DNA of 64,000 bases from Muricea muricata. Its lineage: Eukaryota; Cnidaria; Anthozoa; Malacalcyonacea; Plexauridae. A model generated the notes under the pieces. The model ran no database searches and was not told where the DNA came from. It saw only the letters and a program-made list of their open reading frames with translations. Location: positions 123,504,237-123,568,236 of the forward strand of contig OY979716.1 in NCBI GenBank assembly GCA_963855995.1, in the 5' to 3' direction. Below, in pieces: positions 45,155-55,716 of the stretch (the stretch's first letter is position 1; each line of letters begins with the position of its first letter). A program made the position numbers and the translations under genes.

Positions 45155-45277
45155 GAGTGCTGAACCATTGACTGCTGAACCCGCAACTGCTGAACCTGCC
45201 ACTGCTGAACCCATGATTGCTGAACCCACGACTGCTGAACCCACAACTGCTGAACCCACGACTGCTGAACCCACCAC
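45155..45277 (+). repeat. Coding minisatellite, 15 bp x 8 (TAEPx)
   Basis: Units of the form ACTGCTGAACCCxxx give SAEPL, TAEPA, TAEPA, TAEPM, IAEPT and TAEPT (three times) within the BEN gene linker. They keep the reading frame because the unit is a multiple of three. Confidence 0.92.
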
Positions 45278-46013
45278 TGAATGTATAGCTGGCTTAGAAA
45301 ACCACTTTAATAGCAGCTACTCCCTGACTGTCAGCACATTGGATGACTCTGTTTCGTTGCTTGTAAGAACCCCAAGACGGACTCATTACATGCCTGAAAA
45401 CATTTTTTCCACTCCAAGCAAACCCACAAACATTTCCCATTCAACCCCCAAAGAAGCCCCATGCAGTTCCAACAAAAGATCAAAGAATGACAGTTCCATT
45501 CTGGAAGAGTTGCTTCAAGTCTGCAAAGGCATTCTTGGACATGTGACCGCAATTGAAGCCCGACAAAAACAGCTTTGACCAAGAAAACGTTTTGTCCAGT
45601 CCATCATCACCTGCAGCATCATCTCTGCCTTCCATCCCTACTGCTCCTGCTGCAGTTGAAAAAAATGACCCCATTCCAATTCCAAGAGAACTGATCTCCT
45701 TTTGTGAACAGACAAGAAAACACTGTCTTTCTGTTGGCCATTTTGCCACCATACTGACCAAACATATTTTCTCTGTACAGGAAAGGGAAGGCAGAAACTG
45801 TTTGGGAAAGCGCAACAAATTAGCGCTTGATCCTGTCAAGTAGGCTTGGTTAAAAAACTGATCTTTCGCCACTACCCAGCAAGAAAGGAAGAAAACAAGG
45901 AGGCAACATGGAAGCAATGCATTACACGCATTGACGAAATGCTCAGAAGGAAGACAAGAAGATCCAGCACGACCAAAAACATAACACCTGATGCATAAGC
46001 ATGAACTTACATT

Positions 46014-46220
46014 AAGGCCCTGTCACACGATGCAATTTTTCTTGCAACTTGCAATGCAATTCTACCCTTGGGAGATGTAAAATTGGAAAAAATACAAGTT
46101 TCCATCAGAGTTCACTAATATATTTTTAACATACCAAACATTTGTCACAAATTTACATCGCTTAAGAGTAGAATTGTGTTGCAAGTTGCCAGAAAAATTG
46201 CACTGTGTGACAGGGCCTTT
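46014..46220. mobile_element. MITE, 207 bp, TIR AAGGCCCTGTCACAC
   Basis: Ends AAGGCCCTGTCACAC...GTGTGACAGGGCCTT. Inverted similarity extends inward about 50 bp (TGCAATTTTTC, GCAACTTGCAA). No coding capacity. It lies just after the BEN gene. Confidence 0.85.
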
Positions 46221-46354
46221 AAATACTACGCTATAAACTATAATTCTAAACTTCTGCTGATCGTCAAGTTCAGTATCGATTGGCGTCACACGATATATCA
46301 CAGTTTGCATTCAAATGTTCCGTTCACACGATGTCAGCGAAGCTAGTTTCGAAT

Positions 46355-46783
46355 CCGTAGACAGTCAGTCGCATCATTAATGGTCAGTCGCATCTGATCT
46401 CGTTCTCGTCTCAGATTCTTCTCGTGTCGATTAGACCAAGTTTTATTATAAATAGAAATTGTTTCGACGGCTTACAGCTAGCTCATTGTTAGCTCAGTCG
46501 TCTAGGCGTGCAATTTCTAATAGATTAGGCAGGGGTTCGAATCCCAGCCGAGGCTTTATTACTTTTAAAGTTCGTTAAACTTTTTTTCTTATATTTTTTT
46601 TACTTTTATACGATTTTTGTGAGGGTTAGGTTTAGGGTTTGGGTCAGGGATTGGATTATTTAAAATTTTAAAAAGAAAAATCTATTAGTTTTATCAGACA
46701 CGTAGGCTTGAGATCGAGATCAATAATGCCACCGACCATTAAAGATGCGACTGACCATTAATGATGCGCCAGGCTGTCTACGG
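46355..46783. mobile_element. 429-bp TIR element carrying a tRNA-like unit
   Basis: Inverted ends of about 40 bp: CCGTAGACAG...GCATCATTAATGGTC on the left and its complement on the right. Internal repeats of AATGGTCAGTCGCATC occur at each end. TTTCG flanks both sides, compatible with a 5-bp duplication. It interrupts repeat copy R2 between 46340 and 46800, which has no such sequence in its second copy. Confidence 0.82.
46482..46555 (+). ncRNA. tRNA-like Pol III unit (SINE-like)
   Basis: A-box-like TTAGCTCAGTCG at 46489-46500 and a perfect B box GGTTCGAATCC at 46534-46544, followed by a T7 run at 46581. The T-loop is TTCGAAT. The acceptor stem does not close (3' CCGAGGC has no partner GCCTCGG at the 5' side), so this is not a functional tRNA. 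It is a tRNA-derived head or pseudogene inside a TIR element. Confidence 0.75.
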
Positions 46784-48079
46784 TTTCGCGTCAAAATTTG
46801 CGTCGGCGAACGTAGATTAACAATAACCGTGAGAGTTTAAAGGTTCACACTATACAATTACACTCCCTGCCACAATACATACAACCGTATAAATAAAGCT
46901 CGCACTGACGACAGTTTCATTTTTCACTCAATGACACGAAAGGAAAGTCCTCGGCGAGATCAAGTCATCAGACAAGAATAAATTTACCTCGTTAATATAG
47001 CATTCTGTAAATCCACAGGATAGCGTGGATTTGGACTACATATACTATAGATGTAGGAAAATTAAAAAATCTCAGAATCATGGGTGTGTGGAGCTAACCA
47101 GCACATAGTGATTTTATCAAACTTTCTAAACATGTTCAGTAACTTGTAAAACCTATATACATTAAAGTTCAGGATCTTTGAGTTAAAGCCACTTTTCATC
47201 TTTTGCGAGTTAAAAGCGCTATCGTACAACTGACCCCAATTTAAGCCAATTGTAAACGATACTTAAAAGCTACTCTAACAGGGGCGGTTCTAGGGGTATC
47301 AAGTTTGGCTTGAGACACTGACAGTTTTTAGATATTAATATGGTTATTATTTCATGTAATGCATTGATCTGAAAATAGATAACCTGGATAGAGTTTCTAT
47401 ACCTACAAAAATCGTGGCCACTTTTGATGTCGAACACCCGATTCTTGGGACCACAAATGAGCACCCCAAATCGGTAAATAGTGGCAAAATAACAGTGCTC
47501 TGCATGTTTTCTACTTAAATTTGAATCTACTAACTCAAAACAGTGCAAATTGCTCAGATACAGGCATACAGCTACGAATGCGCGCCTTGTTCAGACGCCA
47601 TAAGTGGTCCCAAGAATCGGGTGTTCGACTGTAGAATCGAATTAAATCAAACTCCACCTTACAGGTAAACCTCGTTTAATTTTTCAATTCTACTTCATCA
47701 TTTATCTGTCAATAGAGCTTTCGGGTTGCTTTTATGCATGGTGCTTTCTTGTTCATCTTCCTATTCTTGGGCCAGAAATATATCGCAGGTCGAGATCCGG
47801 TGCCACTGAGGCATGAACCTCTCGGATATCTGCTTTACTTGCAGTAAACTTTACAAATGATGAAAATTTTTCTTTTCGTGATCATTTACGTTAAGCCTTG
47901 TTACCAAAAATTACGCAATGATTGTAATACCTCGACCTTTACCGCTGAGAACGCTCTGGTTTCGGAAACATAGAGATTTCTTAGCTTAGGGGAAGAGCGT
48001 CGTTCTTTCTGTCACAAAACTCTCCCAAAAAATGTTTCATTTTCCTCATCGTAGCTTTGTCAAAACTTGTCTTCCCATC
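46784..48079. other. Non-coding stretch with repeat copy and hairpin
   Basis: 46800-47270 belongs to repeat R2. 47429-47454 and 47604-47629 form a perfect inverted repeat (separate entry). 47640-48079 shows no gene. Confidence 0.45.
47429..47629. repeat. Perfect 26-bp inverted repeat around 149 bp
   Basis: GTCGAACACCCGATTC...GGGACCAC at 47429-47454 is exactly complementary to 47604-47629. It may be the TIRs of a 201-bp MITE. Confidence 0.85.
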
Positions 48080-48930
48080 CACCAAGTATTGGGCGTTGCT
48101 GTAATTTGTCGATTTTTGCGATGAACTTCTTTGTTTCTGGGACAATATCAACGATTTTTATGTCGTAACTTCTTCTGGAACACCTTCAGAAGGAAAAGAA
48201 CGTTGCCCAGTAAGCACATAAGCATTAAGTTGTCTTTGTTTGACAACAGTTTCCCGAAACCCTCGCTTGCTCTTCTCTTTGATCTTTCTTCCTTTGATCT
48301 TTCACGAAATACCATAATTGCCCTTCAAGAGGTGAGAACCGCATCGATCAAACCTGCTGTAAATTCCGTCCACCTGACCTCGTAATATTTTGTAGGCGCC
48401 AAACATTGCGATTTCATACTTCTCAAGCTCTCCTATTCGTACCGATGACGCATGGAAAAACGAAGAGATGCCAGAAACCTTTCGTATCTGACTTAATCTG
48501 AGTATCTACTTTTGAAACGTTCTTACATGGATCATAGTATGTTAATGCAGAAGAGTGAGTTGCTGCACAGACTGACTGCAGCAGTAGAAAACTAACTTCT
48601 TCTTTGGCTCTTTCATCATCAGTCAATTTCCACAGCCCATTTTGCTCACCAGCATTCTTGTTATCCCCATCAGTTGTCATATGGTTGGAAATGGTCAACA
48701 CTTAATTCAAAGTGACCTTTGGCATCTCTATTTTTAACATGGCCAAGACCAACATACCGAAGTAGTTCGTTTCCATGCTTGTTAATAACATTAAACAAGA
48801 TGAACTCGTTATCTTTTTGGGTACGATCAATCGAAGCATCACAATGGAAGGCGCTGCCAGACAGTCATCAATTTGTTTTTTAAATCTTGGTAAGTCAGCC
48901 TGCACGATTATTTTCAAAAGTTACTGATGA
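48080..48930 (-). pseudogene. hAT-type transposase remnant (KIAA1586-like)
   Basis: Minus-strand pieces in several frames: CDASIDRTQKDNEFILFNVI, GNELLRYVGLGHVKNRDAKG, KNGLWKLTDDERAKEE-like, LLQSVCAATHSSALTYYDPC, VDTQIKSDTKG and then GISSFFHASSVRIGELEKYE in another frame. The Cys-Ala-x-His-Ser-Ala-Leu and FFHxSxxR-type motifs are those of hAT-like transposases and their KIAA1586/ZMYM6 relatives. Frame breaks occur at about 48705 and 48480. No terminal repeats found. Confidence 0.7.
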
Positions 48931-51900
48931 CTTGCTGGTGTAGCGTATTGTAAGTCGAATACCGACGCATCATACTCTTAAAAAAGATTGTTGTAATCAA
49001 AATTTTGAACAATTTCAATAGCTACAACTCTTGATAGCTAGGAAAAGATGGAAATTGACAAATTTTTGCATTATTGTACACCTGAATTATCAATCAACCG
49101 ATTCGATTGGCGAGAAGGTGTGTTTGTGCCTTTGCTATCTTCATTAAGAATATTTCTTGTATTTTTTCAGACGAAGATAACCCCTTGATTCTATTTGCCA
49201 CAACGGCTTCTTTATGAGCTTTAGTTCTGAGATGGATTGCTATTGTTCCACTACGGGCCTCTGTTTCTGTTGGTAAACATATGGGAGCAAAGCCTTTTAA
49301 TTATATCTGAATTTTCTTCACAAGCTTTGCATCATTCTTTTTCTCTCTCCAGATTTGACAGGTATACTCTACTAAAACAGAGTCAGTTTAAGACGTCAGT
49401 ATACGTTCATGCTCACTCTTGTTCACTTCATTTTTTTCGTAGAGTCCGTTCCATTGGTCTGACTGCTCGTATAGCAATCGTGAATTTAAACTAACATTCA
49501 TCAAGGGCGCTTGAGCTGGTTCGTTTGCTTCATTAGCACTTTTTATAAAGAAATCGAGCATTTCTTAGTATTCCTTATAAAGAAATGTTTTCTAACCTTA
49601 GGTGTTTTGACTGCCGTTTAATTGCTTTCCTGTTGCTAAGCAAGTAGAACTCACTAATCGGCTGCAATGTTTGTTTAAGTAAATATATTACCAATATCAA
49701 TGGCTGAATAACAATAGACAAATTTATTATTGCGTAATTACCCCATAAAATGATAAAATTAGGTAAACGTAAAGTTGCAGAATCAGCATATGACCACAAT
49801 TACCAATCCAATGCAGTCAGAAGTTTTTCTGAGAAAAAGGTTAAATTTAATTGTTTCTTACGCTTTGTGCAGTGATAAAATTTCCTTAGAATAATCCCTA
49901 TGCTGCAAGCATGCCCTTTTAGCTTATCTCAACTCAAAACAACGATATCACAGCGAAATTTCAAACAAAAAATGGGCAAACGATTTCCAGTTCAAATCCA
50001 AAACATCCACAATAAATATTGTTTTCTATGTGATCGATCGTGATTCGAAGTGTTAAAAGTACAATAACCCACGCAGACAGACGAAACCGGCCAAAACGTC
50101 CACTCGTTGAAATCGTCAGTGAACGATAGTTTTGTTAGCTCTACAACTAACCACAACCTCTGTGCTGTAGAAGACCATAGTATTCCGCATGCAAGGACTG
50201 AACGTTTCAAAAGAATCCTTTTCAGTTTCCTCAGTTAAACTCGAGAATATCTTGCTACTTCATGCTTACAATTTATTAGCTTATCTCCAAAGAGGTTGTA
50301 TCAAAACTGGGAATCGTTTTGCTTTCATAATTCTTACTCGTTTTCGTTTATATATACCAATATACTTTAAATATCCGCTGTGTTTGATGAACACCTTTGT
50401 GTAATTTTGGCTCAGCCAATAAAAGTGCCCCACTTCTTTCTGGAATGTGATCGATTGGCCGCTGAACGTTGTGTGTTGTTTGTTGCATTTTTATTTTATA
50501 TAATATCATTTAATGTCAGTTTTAGTCATTTTTGTAATTCTTTGCCAAGATTTACCTCGACAAACCTGCGCGGCCTTTGGAAAAATTGCCTTAAAATAAG
50601 TAGTGCTAAAATACAATATGACCTTCCCACCACTGATATGTATTAAAACTGGATAGTGCATCGCAATACAAAACCCAAATAAAATTGAAGCCGGAAACAC
50701 GTCATATTTTGAGATCGGCGGCCATCTTGAATGGCCCCAATCAAGGAGTGGATCGATGTAGTTTCTGTCAGAAAACTGATTTCTTTAAAAGCTTTTGCTT
50801 ATTTCAAAATAAAAACTATACATCATGTAATAGGAATCTATAGCATTGTTGCTCAAGTGGGGATATCCAACATGGCCGCAATCTATTATTATGACGCACT
50901 TCCGGCTTCAAAACCAAACAATAGATGCGCTATCCAGCTTTAATACATATCGATGCTTCCTGCATGCAGTAAGCAATTCTGGCATATTTTGATTTTCACT
51001 TTATCGTTTCAGGTATATAGTGAAAGAACCTTAATTTGCCATTCAAAGGGCGTTTTTCTTACCAATCACCCGTCTAAATAGTAAGTTTTTCTTTGTCATT
51101 TGTTTAAAGGTACAGTCGATAAACATAGAATTGTAGAACTACCACCTTATTACATTAATTAGCATAATGTTGATTTAATTTAAATACTATAAGCAATGAG
51201 AGAAAATTGTGACTACAATACGGATAAAGAGTGTTTCGTTTTTAATAAGATCTTCCACATCAATCGTTTGGTTGTCTATGGACAGGGTAGGTAAAATTTT
51301 GTCAAATAGTTTGCTGTTAAAATTTAAATCGCTTTCTTATCATATTTTTCGATGCTCTTTTTTCTGTTCGTATTGAGAGCATTTATTAACCTGTTTGCGT
51401 TTCCTGCATTAACTCAATGAATTCTTTTTATTTCCTCTTTCACCCTCTATTCTGAGTTTTAGACTGAGTTTGATACTCATTCCAGAAATGTACGACCGTA
51501 TATTATTGTTACTTGTATTGTTATTGAGACTGTAGATCATTATCGAGCACTTTTTCAATAAATTATAGATTAATATCCTGCCATTATTTTACTATAATTT
51601 ATGGAGCAAGAAAATTAAAAGTAAAATTTCGGCCCATATGTGCTTGATAGCCGATTTACCAACGTCTCACTCTTTGCAAAAAATAGCATTGCGTCATTTC
51701 ATAGTTATCCCCGCGAGTAATTGTTTATTATATCTCCAAACGCAATTGTATTCGACGTATTTTTTGCGATGTAAAAGGCTATATATACTTCAACTTTATA
51801 AAATTGCGCTTAGAAATGATAAAAAATTTCCCGTGGAGACAAATAACAGCATCAATTAGTGATGCAATATTATTTTCACTAAAAAACGAGATTTTGGCAA

Positions 51901-52147
51901 ATCGGATATCAAGCTCGTGTGAGCCGAAATTTTAGTTTTATTTTTTGTGGTGTATAAAATATAATAAAATCACGGCACCATATTGATCTATATAGTTCAT
52001 TCAAATTTGTGACAAACGTTGTAGTGTCCCAAGTTTCTGGACAAGTTGTCTACAATTTTTGTCTGACAAATATCACAATCATTGTAGCTTGTAAATGCTA
52101 GATCACGTGCCTGGACAACAGAAATGTTGCGAGGCAAGTTACAAGAG
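48931..52147. other. 3.2-kb stretch without a recognised gene
   Basis: AT-rich with short open frames (49237, 50189, 50380, 51638 plus; 49575, 49992 minus), none with a known domain. 48931-49200 may be a decayed N-terminus of the hAT gene. No structured RNA seen. Confidence 0.45.
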
Positions 52148-52353
52148 GGATGTTACACTGTGCAATGGTTAGAAAATACGTTGCAGCGTTGCGGCAATCA
52201 TTGCGAAAATTTGATTCTACTTCATGCAATGCTTTTTGCAACAAAAATGTTGCGTGAATTTATATTTGCGAGCAATGGTACACCTTACAATTTCGCTCCC
52301 AACTTGTATCGCAACAAAATTGCGTACCAACAAAGCACAGTGTAACAGCGCCT
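52148..52353. mobile_element. MITE, about 206 bp, TIR with GTTACACTGTGC
   Basis: GTTACACTGTGC at 52152-52163 and its complement at 52336-52347. The interior is rich in TTGC/GCAA words, as in the MITE at 46014, so the two may be relatives. Confidence 0.7.
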
Positions 52354-52419
52354 TAAGAAAAACGTTAACGATTCTGTTTTAAAAAAACACAAATTCGCGT
52401 GTCGTTTTGAAAGACTTAA

Positions 52420-52427
52420 AATGAACC
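52420..52427. repeat. Target-site duplication AATGAACC, left
   Basis: Eight bases identical to 55050-55057; 8-bp duplications are typical of the P superfamily. Confidence 0.85.
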
Positions 52428-52658
52428 ACAGTTAATAGAAATAAGATGGTTAGGCTAGCTAACCACGTGACCAAATATGTTATTGTCCACTTTTTATTTT
52501 GGTCATGTGACCAATAAGCGGGATGGACGCCAAGACCTCATATTACAAATACTACACACAAGAGTGAGCCCAGCTGTTGTATAGGTGTATAGCTCGTATT
52601 TCTCTTACTTTACTGCGCTGGTATTACGAAATCAATTACGAGGAGTTGTTGCGAAGAT

Positions 52659-53503
52659 ATGGGAGGTGGTAATTGCGCCTTTTTAGGCTGTCCGACCAGT
52701 ACAAAGCATGAACTATCGCTGTTCAAAATCCCGACTGTATCCGATTCAGACGGAGAACATACGAAGAAACTAAAGAATAAAGCTCGCAAAGAATGGCTTC
52801 GTCTAATCTTGCAGTGCGGACACGAGAAATGACGCCAGACATGAAGACGCGGATAGAGAAGAACAGAATTTTTATCTGCGAGCCGCATTTTAAGGCCGAA
52901 TGTGTCTTAACTGGTAAGCTGAACTGTTTTAGTCTTTTGTTTGTTTCGTGTTCATTCAACTATTAATTTAGCATATGCAAGGCATCATGAATATTCAATT
53001 ATTTGCTCGTTGAAGTGGGCATTAACCGAACTGTATTTGGATATTTCTGATAGGATTGTTCCAACAGAAAACCTGCCAGAGAACAGCCACGAAGCTCGCA
53101 AACGAGAACGCCGCATGCTTGTGAGAAAATCTGACACCCCTGTAGTTCACAAGCCATCAACATCACCTGAGTCTGAGCCACAATATTCCGATATTGAGGA
53201 TTTCACAAGGCAGCTGAAGAAGAAAAATGTTCAACCATGCAAGTAGAAGGATCGTACGAAGGTGAAATACGAATTGTGTTTCATGAAATACCCATAGTAT
53301 TCCTATGTACACAGTACACTGTTGTTGTGAATTCGTCTCTGACATTAACTGTGTTTGCGTTCAACTGGCTAGTGCCCGACCATCGTTCCATCTATTTAGA
53401 ACAGGAATGTTCAGTTCAATATGTGGACATAACTGAATTGTTGCAAAGAATTGAAAAGTCTAAACTTTGTGAGGGATTACAATCTGCCTTGTTAAGCCAT
53501 TAA
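52659..53503 (+). pseudogene. THAP-domain protein of the P-type element
   Basis: Exon 1 starts at ATG 52659: NCAFLGCPTSTKHELSLFKI (Cys6, Cys11), ARKEWLRLIL (conserved Trp), then a one-base frame change near 52810, then RIEKNRIFICEPHFKAECVL with the Cys-x2-His pair, and donor ACTG|GTAAGC at 52913/52914. Exon 2 begins near 53070 after CAACAG: ENLPENSHEARKRERRMLVR, then an acidic linker. After a further break, 53237-53503 reads FHEIPIVFLCTQYTVVVNSS, VFAFNWLVPDHRSIYLEQ and VDITELLQRIEKSKLCEGL, a domain I recall from other cnidarian THAP proteins but cannot name. THAP binds transposon or promoter DNA. Defective as it stands. Confidence 0.78.
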
Positions 53504-54050
53504 TACATGGTGACATGGACACCTGCATGACACTAAGCATTATATAGGTATTTGGTATAAACTTGTGTGTTTCTAAATACTTTCTTACTCTGTTCTTTTT
53601 GTAAAACCATGGATAGTTAATGAAAGTATCCATGGTACAACCATTGAGTATCCACATGTTTTCCTATTTGACAAGTACCACAAGTGCTATACGAAACCAT
53701 GTGGATACTTGGGGTTGATTATTACTTATATCAATGTTAAAAACAATGGTAAGAACATATGGATACTCAAGGTTGATAACAAATTATTTTGTGTAAGGGA
53801 GATGAACGAAAAGTGACGCATTTTAAAATGCGTTATAACAATGCAAAAAATATAATGTAAATAAATACATCAGTTGCTTTAATTGTCTTTGCTTCGTTTT
53901 AGTTCATTCTTATTATTAAAGACTTAATTACTCATTGTCTGTTTTTCCCTTATTTTATAATTGCTTATATACTGCCTTGCATACGAAAAAGAACGAACTC
54001 GTAAATACAGCTTTACAATGTTCTCTAAGCACAACTTCTGGGTCGAACTT

Positions 54051-54902
54051 CTACCCCTGCTTCAAGAACAATGTTTCCCACAATGATTTGACCATTGGAG
54101 AGCTTAAGGTAGACTCGCAGATAGTATCAGTGGGTATATTTCGCAAAACAAGTTTGCCCTCACTGACATTTTTTCTAAAACAAAGCTCAGCTGCCTCTGC
54201 AATGGCCATTAGGTGACGGCTAGGAGCAACAAGTCCGCCTCTGCTTCGAGCTAATATAAATTCATTATCCTGTCCAGTCGATTTCAACGCTTGTAAGAGT
54301 GCTTGCAACTCTGAATTATTTTTTGACTTCTGGTAAAGCTTTGAAACTATATAACCTGCGATGTAGGAAAGAGGGCCACGTTCAGAGGGATCAAGTTTTA
54401 TATATAAGTTTATAAGTTTTGTATTAATGTCGGTGTTTATTACTGGTCCATACAAATCTCCAGCAATCAAATTTGTTTTTATCGATTCCACGACGCCCGC
54501 AAGATCTTCTATGTGTTCTAACAAAAGACAGTTGTGATTGTTGCCCGATTCGGTTGACAACTCAGGATCTGATTCACGATGTTTTGAATTTGTGTGTCTT
54601 GTCAAGCCTCTAGACACTCTGCGTCTACTTCGTCAGTTTCCGTATCTAAGAGTGTGAGCGAAACACCTAGATTAAAAGCATCGTATTCTTTGTCTTTCGA
54701 GTCGAAAATCGATTCAACTACGGAATCCTGTTCGCCTATACTCACAAATTCTATCTCCTGTAAATACAGCTTTACAGGACTTTATAAGACTTTCCTTAGG
54801 TAATTCAACGTTCTCCTCAATATCAGCCTCCTTACAGCTCTCCATGTCGTGTGTTTTCCTTGCTTTCACAGGAAATATTTTGGAATAACAAGATTGTATC
54901 AA
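54051..54902 (-). pseudogene. P-type transposase-like C-terminal protein with zinc-finger start
   Basis: The minus-strand frame 54051-54617 (188 codons) reads SRGLTRHTNSKHRESD (end of a C2H2-like finger), HIEDLAGVVESIKTNLIAG, GPLSYIAGYIVSKLYQKSKN, RSRGGLVAPSRHLMAIAEAA, ELCFRKNVSEG and PTDTICESTLSSPMVKSLWE. The YIAGYI..KL and RGGLV.PS blocks resemble the C-terminal part of P/THAP9-type transposases. Upstream pieces (54600-54902) lie in other frames and include CYSKIFPVKARKTHDMESC, a second finger-like motif. The catalytic DDE part was not found. It may be an accessory gene rather than a transposase. Confidence 0.65.
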
Positions 54903-55049
54903 ATTTCACTCATATGTTTTTTATTAAGCGCTCGCAGCATGATACCGCTTATTGGTCACGTGTCAGAATAAAAAGTGGTTCCCGACATATATTTGCGACC
55001 CCTTTGAAGTTTGCCGGCTAGCCTAACCATCTTATTTCTATTAACTGTG

Positions 55050-55057
55050 AATGAACC
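55050..55057. repeat. Target-site duplication AATGAACC, right
   Basis: Second copy of the 8-bp duplication; AATC follows. Confidence 0.85.
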
Positions 55058-55716
55058 AAATCTCTTGACACTTTGAAAAGCAATAAAACATCTAACAAAT
55101 TTTCTAGCCACCAACTCAAAATTACTTTTAAGCTATCTTTCTTCTGTTTGTATATACACACACCCTCCGGGTTGTAAGAATTTAAAATTCAGAATTTTTT
55201 TATTTATTCTACGATATAACTACCCAAGCAACCTATATTAATGAAAAACTTCATACTTCAATATACTTCGAGACGTTGAGGGGGATTTCAAATTTGTTCA
55301 GTTTTTTCTACGCTCTGTATTTCCCATTATGGTTTCAAATCTACGTTTAATATTAGCTCGATCTTATCGACACTTCAAAGTCAAAATTAATTTAGCCATG
55401 CATTTTTATACAGAACTTACATGTAGCTATAATAATTTAGTAGTAATATAAAACAAAATGTCAGAAAGTAGAACAAAAACCGTAGTGACATTGTATTGTA
55501 TTAGTTCAAAATTGGCGTGGTAAGGTGCCGAGTGCAAAACGAGTTAGCCAACACTTTCGTGAATGTGTGTGCATAAAGGAAGCCCACTTTGCCTTCAATA
55601 AAGTTTCTTTTATTTTGACTTCAATAATTTTAAAATATTAGTGGATAATTACCATAGAGCGCAGCATAATCACTGGCTACATATTTTGCTGTTATCATTT
55701 AGAAATATTTTACGAA
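55058..55716. other. Upstream region / likely intron of the TPR-CHAT gene
   Basis: No coding sequence. It ends TTATCATTTAG at 55701, a splice acceptor shared in kind with the truncated copy at 25370. The 5' UTR therefore probably has an upstream exon that I could not locate. Confidence 0.5.

Larger units (their letters stand above)
43396..45988 (+). pseudogene. BEN-domain gene, interrupted by a LINE and with frame breaks
   Basis: Reconstructable order: exon 1 from ATG 43396 (SRFSLVFFEIDDTYSIVE, GAKVRVKSGKEFFEAEII, SSSKTDL), interrupted at 43604-44369 by a LINE, continuing with AYLVDIEAASNNS and a Lys/Arg-rich tail to a donor AAAGG|GTAAGT near 44599. Acceptor TATATAG near 45107; exon 2 KALLICSAEGPTDNP, an (x)AEPT repeat tract, DSSILEELLQVCK. 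A frame change near 45570 leads to PRELISFCEQTRKHCLSVGH, FSVQEREGRNCLGKRNKLAL; another near 45838 leads to GLVKKLIFRHYPARKE and WKQCITRIDEMLRR, stop about 45988. The C-terminal 100 codons match the BEN domain, a DNA/chromatin-binding module. The LINE and two frame breaks suggest it is dead, unless the breaks are assembly errors. Confidence 0.78.
46238..47270 (+). repeat. Dispersed repeat R2, first copy (with an insertion)
   Basis: 46238-46340 matches 59060-59160 (CTTCTGCTGATCGTCAAGTTCA, split by single changes, and GGCGTCACACGATATATCACAGT). After the TIR element at 46355-46783 the match resumes at 46800-47265 with 59190-59820 (AATAAAGCTC.CACT, GATCAAGTCA, GCGAGTT, GTACAAC.TG.CCC). Same orientation, 12.8 kb apart. 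Confidence 0.8.
52428..55049. mobile_element. P-superfamily DNA transposon with two convergent genes, 2.6 kb
   Basis: Ends ACAGTTAATAGAAATAAG... and its complement (right end CTATTAACTGTG, one base longer). Similarity continues inward for about 100 bp (GATGGTTAGGCTAGC, GTGACCAATAAGCGG). A perfect 8-bp duplication flanks it. Inside, a THAP-protein gene runs from the left on plus. A second gene, resembling the C-terminal part of P/THAP9 transposases, runs from the right on minus. They converge near 53.5-54.0 kb. In classical P elements the THAP domain and transposase core are one protein on one strand, so this layout is odd. Confidence 0.85.

Noticed and set aside
45086-45277. Minus-strand Val-Gly-Ser-Ala repeat protein
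   Set aside because: It is the antisense reading of the in-frame TAEP minisatellite of the BEN gene.
46482-46555. Functional tRNA gene
   Set aside because: The A and B boxes are good, but the acceptor stem has no 5' partner and the T stem is only 3 bp, so it is called tRNA-like only.
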